This document shows, piece after piece, positions 35,001 to 42,579 of a stretch of 64,000 nucleotides of DNA (position 1 is its first letter; each line of letters opens with the position of its first letter). The notes under the pieces were generated by a model. It was not told the DNA's origin, made no database searches, and saw only the letters and a list, made by a program, of their open reading frames with translations. A program made the position numbers and the translations under genes. Source of the DNA: Verrucomicrobiia bacterium. Lineage in GTDB: Bacteria; Verrucomicrobiota; Verrucomicrobiia; Verrucomicrobiales; Akkermansiaceae. The stretch lies in the NCBI GenBank assembly GCA_030432565.1, contig JAUIGV010000003.1, positions 186,001-250,000 of the forward strand, in the 5' to 3' direction.

Positions 35001-35810
35001 ATGAAACGACTTTTCCTCGCTTTCGCCGCCTCATTGGCTCCGTGTTTCGCAGATCTTCCGCAAATGTCTGACAAGACGGAATGGCTCGGATATTTCGTGG
35101 GTTGGGAAACCCGCTCGTCGGACTTCGGAATTGGTGCAGACGGCGAGTCCTTGCTCCACCCCAAAAAGAGCGGGAAGCGTGCCGGGCACAAGGAGATTAA
35201 GGTTCACTATATCATCGAAGAGGAGATGAATGGAAAGTGGGTTCGCCGACAGTTCTTAAAAGAGGGCGGACTTACCAGCGAGGCTGAAAAGGGACTCGAT
35301 CCTGAAAAGCCGGTTGTTCTTGTGACGACCGTGACCGGAGAGACCAAGGTCGAGTGGACCCACATTGTCTCTCGCGGGAAAATTAACGTGATGCCCAAGC
35401 TTCTTGAGAAAAAAACGGAGAACAAGATCCGTGTCGGGATGGAGTTTGTCCTTCCCCGCCTTTATCGTTTCAACGAAGAGCCCACCGATCGTGAACTCAA
35501 GAAAAAGGTAGGCGGCGACCACATCAAGGGAGTCCGCTTAAAAGATGGCAAAAAGGTCCGGGTGAAGTTTGACGATGTCGAAGACGATATCACCGCCGGG
35601 GAATTTTTGCAGGATGGGGCCAGCGCAATCGAGGTCAAGTCCGCCGGCATGATGGGCGTCTCCTTCGTGATTGAGAACGGCAGGGACAAGGCCGGCCGCA
35701 TCGATGTGAAGACAAAAGGCCCGCTTTATAATTCCTTCCGTATGACCTGGATGGCCAACGAGGAAAAGTTGGGCACCAAGGATTGCTTCGTCACCTTCGA
35801 GGTGGAGTAA
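35001..35810 (+). CDS. Secreted protein of unknown function
   Basis: The 269-residue protein has a Sec signal (MKRLFLAFAASLAPCFA, cut before DLPQ). The mature part is beta-rich and strongly charged, with repeated Lys/Glu strands (KEIKVHYIIEEEMNGKWVRR; IKGVRLKDGKKVRVKFDDVE) and no cysteine or catalytic motif that I recognise. It is divergent from the selenoprotein gene (81 bases between starts), which could share regulation, and its 3' end overlaps the next minus-strand gene by 20 bases. Confidence 0.65.
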   Translation: MKRLFLAFAASLAPCFADLPQMSDKTEWLGYFVGWETRSSDFGIGADGESLLHPKKSGKRAGHKEIKVHYIIEEEMNGKWVRRQFLKEGGLTSEAEKGLDPEKPVVLVTTVTGETKVEWTHIVSRGKINVMPKLLEKKTENKIRVGMEFVLPRLYRFNEEPTDRELKKKVGGDHIKGVRLKDGKKVRVKFDDVEDDITAGEFLQDGASAIEVKSAGMMGVSFVIENGRDKAGRIDVKTKGPLYNSFRMTWMANEEKLGTKDCFVTFEVE

Positions 35811-36822
35811 GGTTGAGAACCTTTTGCAGGTGGATCGCGGTCAGTGCGCCCATCGTTTCGCAGGCTTCGAAGGTGTGCGAACCATATCGCTCCACCAACG
35901 ATTCGCGCAAAGCGACCACGTGCTCGTAGGGCGAGATTTCGGTCCGGTTCATTACCGTTAGCACCGCCTTGAGCCGGTTGCGTTCCACCTTGGCGCGGCG
36001 TGACATTTGCAAGTGCTCCTCGGCACGATACTGCATGATCGTTTGGTTGTTGAGGTGCGCGCGGACAAGATCCTCAACCGGTTTGTTGTCGGGAAACATG
36101 TGGGCCCGGTAAACCGAAAGCCGCCCCTCGTAGGATTGCTGGTCAAAGTCGATCGGGCGGACGCGGTATTGCACCTCCTCGAAGTCCGGCGTGATGTCGA
36201 CCACGTAGTTCACCGTGCGCATGTCTCCGAGGAGCTTCACAAAGCAGCGCTCGCCAAACTTTACGAATTCCTTGGCCACCCGGACGTGGTTGAGATTGGG
36301 GTCATCGAGGTGGTCTCGAATGAAGACGTCGCCCGGCAGTCCCGCAATGTGTTCCTCGATGAGCGTGTTCCCATTGACGAGGTAGTTGATGCGGTTGGGT
36401 GAAAGAATGTGCTCCAGTTCCAGGCCAAACAAGCGTGAGGCGTCGGCATTCTTCACGTAGTAGTAATCCGAGTTTCCGTTGAAAAGGTTGGTGATGCGGA
36501 TTCGGAAGGGCCGCGAATTCCCGAACTCCCCGAAGTCGATCCGGTCGACGGTCAGGTGTTCCGCAAGGCTCAGATCGCCTCCGATTTTCAGCATCGCGTA
36601 GATCCGGGTGAGCTTCGGCCGCAGCTCCGCCATCACCTCGGGCGGATACATCACTTCCAGCCAGAGCGTTTCCTCACCGGCCGGGTTTTCATAGGGAATC
36701 GATCCGGAGAAGCGCAAAAGCTCGTCGTAAACCAGCGGGACCTCCGAGAGCCGACCGTAGTGCGCGAGGTAGTTTCGCAGCGAGTCCGAGATGGGGTAGA
36801 AGATCTTACGCCGCGAAATCAT
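35791..36822 (-). CDS. Conserved-looking cytoplasmic protein of unknown function
   Basis: The 343-residue protein has no signal peptide or membrane segment. It begins RRKIFYPISDSLRNYLAHYG, continues with HLTVDRIDFGEFGNSRPFRI and a hydrophilic central region (NLNHVRVAKEFVKFGERCFV; VQYRVRPIDFDQQSYEGRLS), and ends in helices. The mix of Asp, Glu, Arg and His in the centre (LLGDMRTVNYVVDI, RPIDFDQ) recalls the catalytic-loop and DFG region of kinase-like folds, but this is only a resemblance. It lies 12 bases from the next gene upstream on the same strand, so they are likely co-transcribed. Confidence 0.6.
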   Translation of the reverse strand: MISRRKIFYPISDSLRNYLAHYGRLSEVPLVYDELLRFSGSIPYENPAGEETLWLEVMYPPEVMAELRPKLTRIYAMLKIGGDLSLAEHLTVDRIDFGEFGNSRPFRIRITNLFNGNSDYYYVKNADASRLFGLELEHILSPNRINYLVNGNTLIEEHIAGLPGDVFIRDHLDDPNLNHVRVAKEFVKFGERCFVKLLGDMRTVNYVVDITPDFEEVQYRVRPIDFDQQSYEGRLSVYRAHMFPDNKPVEDLVRAHLNNQTIMQYRAEEHLQMSRRAKVERNRLKAVLTVMNRTEISPYEHVVALRESLVERYGSHTFEACETMGALTAIHLQKVLNLTPPRR

Positions 36823-36834
36823 GCCCGCAGCCTC

Positions 36835-37299
36835 CTAGGCATCCTCGTTGTGATCAATCCAGAAAAGCGGATCGGTCCCGTCCTTTTGAAATTTCGCCCA
36901 ATACCGCTTCTCAAAAGGAGCTGCTTTTTCGCGCTGCTCTTCCTCGCTGAGGGCGCCGTGCGCCGCGGGCCCGATCTCCCGGATGAGATCGCGCTCGGCG
37001 AGCCGGATCATCAATTCCTCCCAGAAAACCGCGTTGCGGACCTCATTGAAGCACTTTTGGAAGTAGGCCTTGTCCTGAAATTCCTCGGTCACGCGATTTT
37101 TCCCGCGTTCCATGTCATATTCCACAATCCCCGCCAGTCCGGTGCTTTTGGCCGCTTCCAGGACCTTGTTTTCGATGCTTTCGAAACGCTGATACCCGGC
37201 CTGCCCCTCGTCGTTGGGGTTCAAGTTGGCCATCTCGGTGGCCAGACTGACCATTTCCACCAGGGTCGCCAGTTCTTCGTCGCTAAAGCGCAGATGCAT
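36835..37299 (-). CDS. Small cytoplasmic protein of unknown function
   Basis: The ATG at 37,299 is preferred over a TTG five codons upstream, giving 154 residues. The sequence is helical and acidic (MHLRFSDEELATLVEMVSLA; FQDKAYFQKCFNEVRNAVFW) with no motif that I recognise. It sits 12 bases upstream of the 343-residue gene, and its start faces the tRNA-Val gene, so it marks the last backbone gene before the integrated element. Confidence 0.6.
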   Translation of the reverse strand: MHLRFSDEELATLVEMVSLATEMANLNPNDEGQAGYQRFESIENKVLEAAKSTGLAGIVEYDMERGKNRVTEEFQDKAYFQKCFNEVRNAVFWEELMIRLAERDLIREIGPAAHGALSEEEQREKAAPFEKRYWAKFQKDGTDPLFWIDHNEDA

Positions 37300-37403
37300 C
37301 GTCTGCGCAACCAATCACCGAAGCAGATCTGACACAAGCTCGCAAATCGCTTGCCCTCCCGCTCATTTTCCGCATACCTTCCTCCCGCACGCAAGTGGTC
37401 GAC

Positions 37404-37479
37404 GCGGGATTAGCTCAGTTGGTAGAGCGACTCGTTTACACCGAGTGGGTCGGCGGTTCGAGTCCGTCATCCCGCACCA
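37404..37479 (+). tRNA. tRNA-Val (anticodon UAC)
   Basis: The 76 bases fold as a complete cloverleaf: acceptor stem GCGGGAT pairs with ATCCCGC, a D-arm TAGCTCAGTTGGTAGAGC, an anticodon arm ACTCG-TTTACAC-CGAGT with anticodon TAC at its centre, and a T-arm around GGTTCGAGTCC. The CCA end is encoded. The integrase begins 118 bases downstream in the same direction, so the 3' half of this tRNA is the likely attachment core (attL) of the element. Confidence 0.95.
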
Positions 37480-37526
37480 TATAAATCAAGGGTTTTAGGG
37501 CTAGGGGCAGATCCTTGACGGGCCGA

Positions 37527-37580
37527 TTGCCACTAAAATCGCCATAAATTGACAGTATTTTCTTGGAATTATTGCCAGTA
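37527..37580 (+). repeat. Three phased TTGNCANTA repeats before the integrase
   Basis: TTGCCACTA at 37,527, TTGACAGTA at 37,549 and TTGCCAGTA at 37,572 are spaced 22 and 23 bases apart, about two helical turns each. They lie between the tRNA and the integrase start and could be arm-type binding sites for the integrase or an operator of its promoter. Confidence 0.5.
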
Positions 37581-37597
37581 TTCGGCACTTTTTCCCC

Positions 37598-38782
37598 ATG
37601 GGAAGGTTCGCTGACTTCTTGCCAAGGAAGGACAACACAACCGGGCGGTGGTGTATTTCCGTCCCTGGTCGCCTTTCTCCCACCGGAAAGCGGAAGCGGA
37701 AATACTTCAAAACGAAGGGCGAGGCCGAGTCTTATGGAGCGGATCTGATCAAGTTGGAGAAGGAAAATGCCCAGCTGATCAAGAAGCTGGACGTCAAGCT
37801 GATCGAGAGTGCGGTCCACTTCAACGAGGTTTTTCAGCTCTATGGCTTCAAGGGCTTTCCGGAAGCATGTGAAGCCTTCTTGAAGCGACTGGAAAAGGAG
37901 TCGAAATCCGTGAGTTTTGGGGAGTTGCTGGAGGCCTTCGAAAAGGAGAACCAGGCCAACTGGGGAGATCGGCACCTTCAGGTTTGGAAGACGGTCAAAT
38001 CGCTGGTTGAAAACCATCTTGAATCACCCCTGTCTCTTTTGGACAAGACCTTCTGGAGCAAATGGATGGAGGAACACCGGGTCTCCCGGGAGTGGTCTGA
38101 TCGAAGCTATAACGATTTCTTGAGCAGGTTTTCGACGATCTGGAAATTCGCGTTGGACAATGAGCTGGTCCAGAAGAACCCCATCGAGACCATTCCCAGG
38201 AGACGCTTAAAAACAAAACCGGTTGCGATCCTTTCGACTTCCCAGGTCGAGCAAATCCTCTTGACCGCCTGGAACCATGATCGCGAGATGACCCCCTATT
38301 TTACCATTGGTATCTTTGCGGGCCTTCGTCCGAATTCGGAACTTGAGAGTCTCGATTGGAGCGATGTGAATTTCGAGGAATCCTGGATCCGGGTTGATTT
38401 TGGCAACAAGACGGACACGAAGAGATTTGTTCCGATGGAAGCAAATCTGAAACGCTGGCTTGAACCTTGGTCGGAAGCGGAAGGCTTGGTCACCCCTTCG
38501 AATTACGTGAAAAGGCGGCGTTACATCGTCCGGGGGAAATACCAATCGCCACCCGGATCTTCTGAGGCAAAATGGTCCGAGATTGCCTCCTGGTCTCAGC
38601 GCGATGTCATGCGCCATTCCTATGGCAGCTACTTGGACGGTCTGTATCGAGATCGAAATCTCGTGAAGGAAGCCATGGGCCACACCAATTTCAGAACCTA
38701 CGATCAGCACTATCGGCGCGCGGTTTCTCCGGAGGAAGCGGCGGCTTTTTGGGGAATTGTGCCGCCCGGAGATGAGGGCTGA
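37598..38782 (+). CDS. int: Tyrosine recombinase integrase
   Basis: The 394-residue protein has an N-terminal arm-binding region, a SAM-like core-binding domain (about residues 105-200) and a catalytic domain. The conserved Arg is R244 in AGLRPNSELESLDW; box II is DVMRHSYGSYL (R339, H340), with Asp in place of the usual first His, as in several integrase groups; GH at 361-362 precedes the nucleophile Y372 in DQHYRR. It would integrate and excise the element at the adjacent tRNA-Val. The distance and orientation relative to the tRNA are typical of genomic-island integrases. Confidence 0.9.
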   Translation: MGRFADFLPRKDNTTGRWCISVPGRLSPTGKRKRKYFKTKGEAESYGADLIKLEKENAQLIKKLDVKLIESAVHFNEVFQLYGFKGFPEACEAFLKRLEKESKSVSFGELLEAFEKENQANWGDRHLQVWKTVKSLVENHLESPLSLLDKTFWSKWMEEHRVSREWSDRSYNDFLSRFSTIWKFALDNELVQKNPIETIPRRRLKTKPVAILSTSQVEQILLTAWNHDREMTPYFTIGIFAGLRPNSELESLDWSDVNFEESWIRVDFGNKTDTKRFVPMEANLKRWLEPWSEAEGLVTPSNYVKRRRYIVRGKYQSPPGSSEAKWSEIASWSQRDVMRHSYGSYLDGLYRDRNLVKEAMGHTNFRTYDQHYRRAVSPEEAAAFWGIVPPGDEG

Positions 38783-38859
38783 AGCAGCCCTTGACCTCAG
38801 TAGGACCTTCACCCAACAAGGAATGGACCCTCGGGGGATTCCCCGAATCGACTGCAGCT

Positions 38860-39153
38860 TTACCCTTCAAGCCGTTGGAGGACTTCAAGGAGGATGACTT
38901 TGCGGATGACGTATTTTTTCCCGAGTTTGAAGACCTTGCCGCCAGCCGCAGTGAGCTTTCGGCGCATCACGTTCACGCTTGTGCTGAACCGTTCGGCCAG
39001 ATCGCTGACCTCAACCACTTCCAGGCGGGAGTCAATCGACTGGTCCGTGGTGATGTTCTCGATTTGCCGCCTCAATGAATCGACGTCGGTGGCCAGCACC
39101 GAGATTTTTTCCATCGGCGATGCCTTTTCAATACGCTCTGTGGTTGATCTCAT
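38860..39153 (-). CDS. Small helix-turn-helix protein, excisionase-like
   Basis: The ATG at 39,153 gives 97 residues; one at 39,114 gives 84. The C-terminal 50 residues (LEVVEVSDLAERFSTSVNVM, then RRKLTAAGGKVFKLGKKYVI) have the form of a small winged-helix/MerR-like domain as in excisionases, preceded by a short coiled coil (VDSLRRQIENI). Position beside the integrase, in opposite orientation, supports a recombination directionality or regulatory role. I cannot rule out a plain transcription factor. Confidence 0.5.
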   Translation of the reverse strand: MRSTTERIEKASPMEKISVLATDVDSLRRQIENITTDQSIDSRLEVVEVSDLAERFSTSVNVMRRKLTAAGGKVFKLGKKYVIRKVILLEVLQRLEG

Positions 39154-39371
39154 TGCAATGGGTTCCCAGCGATGGAAGCGGAGAATCGGGCTCGATGGAG
39201 CCAACTTTTCGTGAAGTTGGATTCAAATGCCTCCCGATGCAGTCGGCTTGGCCTACTTTGACGCCAGGGTTCGAGGACTCGGCATAGGCTCGCGAGAGGC
39301 GTCCTGACTCAATATTGCAAGCAGGGCATTTGAGCTTTCGTTCAACTGACCGCCGGATTATCTTCCTCCCG

Positions 39372-42302
39372 ATGAGCGTGAATCCGGTCGTCGAATTGAT
39401 TGCGCGACTCACCGAAGAAAAGAAGGGCAACCTGGGGGAGGCTGTTGAGCAAGAACTGAAGAGGCTGATCGAGTGGGAAAAGGAATCAGGGACCGGTCTC
39501 GATTTGATCCAGTCAGCTGGAGCAATCGAGGGGAGAGAGCGCGCAAGTCAAAAAGCATTTCTCCTCAATTTCAGGGGAAACGCCCGTTTTGCCCGATACG
39601 ATATCGATGGAAGCCATACAACCTTGGTATCTGCCCTGGACGATCATCGGAAGGCTGTCGCTTTGGCCAAGGAATTCGGCTTGGGTTTCGAACTGGAAGA
39701 CTTCCAGCGGAGCTTGGCCAAGACATTGGTCCGGGCTGAGGAGCAATGCGGAGATGTTGATCTGCTTCGAGAAGCTCTGGCCCTTCTTGAAGCGGCCTTA
39801 AGAACAGACGATCCAGAGCGGTGGCTCACCTCGGACTATGACCTTGTCAACGCGCTGTGTGTGGCCAATTTGCGTCTCGGTTGTGCAACGGGAGATCGCT
39901 CTCTTATCGAAAAAGCACTCAGTAACCTGCAAGCCTATTTGAAAAACGACGGCTTGAGTAAGGAGGGGAAACTGCAAACATTCTCCAATACCATTGCGGC
40001 GCTCGCAGAGCGTGCTCAGAAGTATCGCGATATCAGACTCTATCAGCAGACCATTGAGGTCTTGGCAAGGATGGTCGAAGCCACCGATCAAAACCGATCG
40101 TTCTTTCTCCAATATCTGGCGTCGCTCAAGACCGAATTAAGCTATCTGAATGGAGATCTCGGTCTTGTGCATCAGGCCATTTCGGACTTTGAGAAATCCT
40201 TGGGACACTTGGGTTCGAGATCCGGGTTACGGGTGACCGTGCTCCACCAATTGGCCCACGCTCACTTCCTCTTGGGAAAGTGCACTGCTTCCATCGAGCA
40301 GCTTCAGAAGGCGATCAACCGCAATGAAGAGGCGGAACAATTGATTGCCGCCGCCAGTAGCAAGCAAGATCGCCGAATGGCCCAATTGATTGGGGACCGG
40401 GCATCCTACTATGATGCCATTGGCTTGCTCGCTTCCCGGGAAGATTATCTCGAGGCTGGAAAGGAATTTCACAAGAGAGCCCTCGTCCTGGTGGATGCAA
40501 AGGCCTCACCATGGCTTCGCAGTAAGCTTGCCTCCGGCTACTTCTACCACTGCTATGTCCGGGGCCACTGGGAAGAGGCCATCGGTGCCTTCGCCGAGGT
40601 CGAAGAGGCCTGGGGGCTCGTCACCATCGACACAACGCTTTCCTCAGAGATTCATGACCAGCGAGCCGTCGAACTTGCGCCTCACTATGCTCGGGCCGCT
40701 CTTTGTCGTCTTGCGACAGGGGCAGTCTCATTGGCTTCGAGCGTGATTGACCGGGGAAGAGCTCAGCAATTGACGGCGGCCAGCCGAGTGAACCCGGCAA
40801 GCCTGGGAACCCAGGGCACCGAACCGGATCCGGGGATTTCTCAGGCCGTGGCTGAGTTGACCTTGGCCCAGAATAAGGGCGATGACGACGCTTGCCGCCA
40901 GGCTTGGAGACGGTATCGAAATACGCTCCACCAGTTGGGTGGTCATCTGAATGTGTTGACCAGGTCTCCGGAAGAGTTGCTGGAGGCCGCCCCGCTGGAT
41001 GGCGTTTTTATTCAGATTTTTGGTGCCGATGGTTGGCTCAAAGCGATTGTGGTGGATCGTTCCAAGCCGTCCTTTTCTGAGATGAGCTTCCCCAATTCCG
41101 CTGCGGCAACAATCTCGAAGGTTCTTCGAGGTGACCCTGACGGAGATCGGCTTGCATGGCGGGATGCCTATCATCAGTTCAGAAGTGGCTCTGAAATCGA
41201 CGATGCTGCGGTGGAAGAGGATCTCTTTGAGAGTTGGGATGAAACGATCACTCACTGTCTCGAATTGATCGGATCTGTGCTCATGGAGCCCATTCACCGA
41301 TTCCTGCGGGAGAAAGGCTACCTTTCCAGGACCGCGGTCATTCTATCACCACCAGGCGAATTGACCAGCCTGCCTCTCAATTCAATGGTTCTTGAAGACG
41401 GAACCCTGTTTTCCAGTCACTGGAATCTGAGTGTTGTTCCAAATTCAGCCATGTTGGGTCCCACCGGTCACCCTGACGCCATAAGCTCACCCTACCAAAT
41501 ACTCATCGTCTCCGAGCCTTTCAGTGAGGTCTCTGAAGGTCAGGAGCAGGGTTTCCTTGGTTTCGCTGCAGCCGAGATTGACCGCGTTGCTTCCCATGTA
41601 GACACCGGTCTCCGGCGCACCATTGATGAGAAGTCATTGAATCTCGCCGGAGTGCTGGAGGCTCTGGAGGATTGCTCGATTGTTCATTTCGCCTGCCATG
41701 GAGCGCAGAACCTGGATAAACCTGATCTCTCCGGACTCTTGCTCCCTGGTGATGACCTTCTCACCCTGGCCCGGTTGCGGGCCACGCCCCAACATGGAGT
41801 CACAAAGAGGCTTGCCGTCCTCTCATGCTGTGAAACCGGCATCGCGGGACAAACGGTTCCGGCTGATGAGTTTGTCGGGCTTCTTCCGACGCTCCTCCAG
41901 GCAGGTTTCCAGGGGGCGATTGGCACCATTTGGCCTGTCTACGATGATGCCGCGATGTGTTTGATGGATTGTTTCTACCGCCTTTTCCTTGGGAATGATG
42001 GCACCGAAAAATGTTCCCCTGCCGAGGCCCTCGCGAGGGCCCAACAGTGGCTGAGAAACGTTTCGCTTGGTGAGTTGGTAGACGATGGCCTTTTCACCCG
42101 CAAACAAGCCTTGAATCTGGCAGACTCACGGTTTGCCGGGGTGAGACTCCGCATTCAACCCGCTGGAGGAGTTTTAACAGAACCTCAGAACCTTCGGGAC
42201 GCCGGCGAGGAGCATGGTGCGACCCTCACTTCCGAGCAGTTGAAGCTCCGGCCTTTCTCCTCTCCGGTAGATTGGGCAGCTTTCATCCTCGTCGGGACGT
42301 GA
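39372..42302 (+). CDS. TPR-CHAT caspase-family protease
   Basis: The 976-residue protein starts at the ATG at 39,372. Residues about 1-560 are tandem helical repeats of TPR type, usually a sensor or partner-binding surface. The C-terminal 280 residues are a CHAT domain: the catalytic His776 lies in SIVHFACHGAQNLDKPDLSG, the catalytic Cys820 in AVLSCCETGIAGQ, and the closing GFQGAIGTIWPVYDDAA fits too. CHAT proteases are cysteine peptidases activated by bound partners in conflict and cell-death systems, for example the TPR-CHAT of type III-E CRISPR. No CRISPR gene is near, so the trigger is unknown. A piece of a second copy lies at 45,417. Confidence 0.85.
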   Translation: MSVNPVVELIARLTEEKKGNLGEAVEQELKRLIEWEKESGTGLDLIQSAGAIEGRERASQKAFLLNFRGNARFARYDIDGSHTTLVSALDDHRKAVALAKEFGLGFELEDFQRSLAKTLVRAEEQCGDVDLLREALALLEAALRTDDPERWLTSDYDLVNALCVANLRLGCATGDRSLIEKALSNLQAYLKNDGLSKEGKLQTFSNTIAALAERAQKYRDIRLYQQTIEVLARMVEATDQNRSFFLQYLASLKTELSYLNGDLGLVHQAISDFEKSLGHLGSRSGLRVTVLHQLAHAHFLLGKCTASIEQLQKAINRNEEAEQLIAAASSKQDRRMAQLIGDRASYYDAIGLLASREDYLEAGKEFHKRALVLVDAKASPWLRSKLASGYFYHCYVRGHWEEAIGAFAEVEEAWGLVTIDTTLSSEIHDQRAVELAPHYARAALCRLATGAVSLASSVIDRGRAQQLTAASRVNPASLGTQGTEPDPGISQAVAELTLAQNKGDDDACRQAWRRYRNTLHQLGGHLNVLTRSPEELLEAAPLDGVFIQIFGADGWLKAIVVDRSKPSFSEMSFPNSAAATISKVLRGDPDGDRLAWRDAYHQFRSGSEIDDAAVEEDLFESWDETITHCLELIGSVLMEPIHRFLREKGYLSRTAVILSPPGELTSLPLNSMVLEDGTLFSSHWNLSVVPNSAMLGPTGHPDAISSPYQILIVSEPFSEVSEGQEQGFLGFAAAEIDRVASHVDTGLRRTIDEKSLNLAGVLEALEDCSIVHFACHGAQNLDKPDLSGLLLPGDDLLTLARLRATPQHGVTKRLAVLSCCETGIAGQTVPADEFVGLLPTLLQAGFQGAIGTIWPVYDDAAMCLMDCFYRLFLGNDGTEKCSPAEALARAQQWLRNVSLGELVDDGLFTRKQALNLADSRFAGVRLRIQPAGGVLTEPQNLRDAGEEHGATLTSEQLKLRPFSSPVDWAAFILVGT

Positions 42303-42340
42303 CAGAGGGCGGCTGGAAGAGGTCCGCTGCAGGGTCATGA
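42227..42340 (+). repeat. Direct repeat, copy 1 (3' end of the CHAT gene)
   Basis: The last 76 bases of the CHAT gene plus 38 beyond match 45,417-45,531 closely (long identical runs such as GAGCAGTTGAAGCTCCGGCC). The two copies flank the nuclease gene. The second copy still encodes the CHAT end in frame. Confidence 0.9.
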
Positions 42341-42552
42341 AAAATAGGCAAGCCACATCACCACCTGAAAAATCCCGATCCCCCAAAAATTGATGAAGAT
42401 TTTCTTGGCCTCGTGCCTCAACTCCGGAAGCCTGTTGACATTGAATCTGGAAAGACTATCGAAGGGAACCGATACTCTCGCTCTTAGTTGACCATAAACT
42501 GGAAAAGTGGCAAGCCCCTTCTCGAATCAGCTGGAGCTCGGTTGAAAATCGG

Positions 42553-42566
42553 ATAGTATCTACTAT
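42553..42566 (+). promoter_or_regulatory. Palindrome before the SEC-C nuclease gene
   Basis: ATAGTA-TC-TACTAT is a perfect inverted repeat, ending 13 bases before the GTG start of the nuclease gene, in an AT-rich stretch. Its position suits a repressor site that would block translation or transcription. The other 260 bases between the CHAT stop and this gene show nothing but the end of the direct repeat. Confidence 0.35.
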
Positions 42567-42579
42567 ATTTTTCAGGGTA

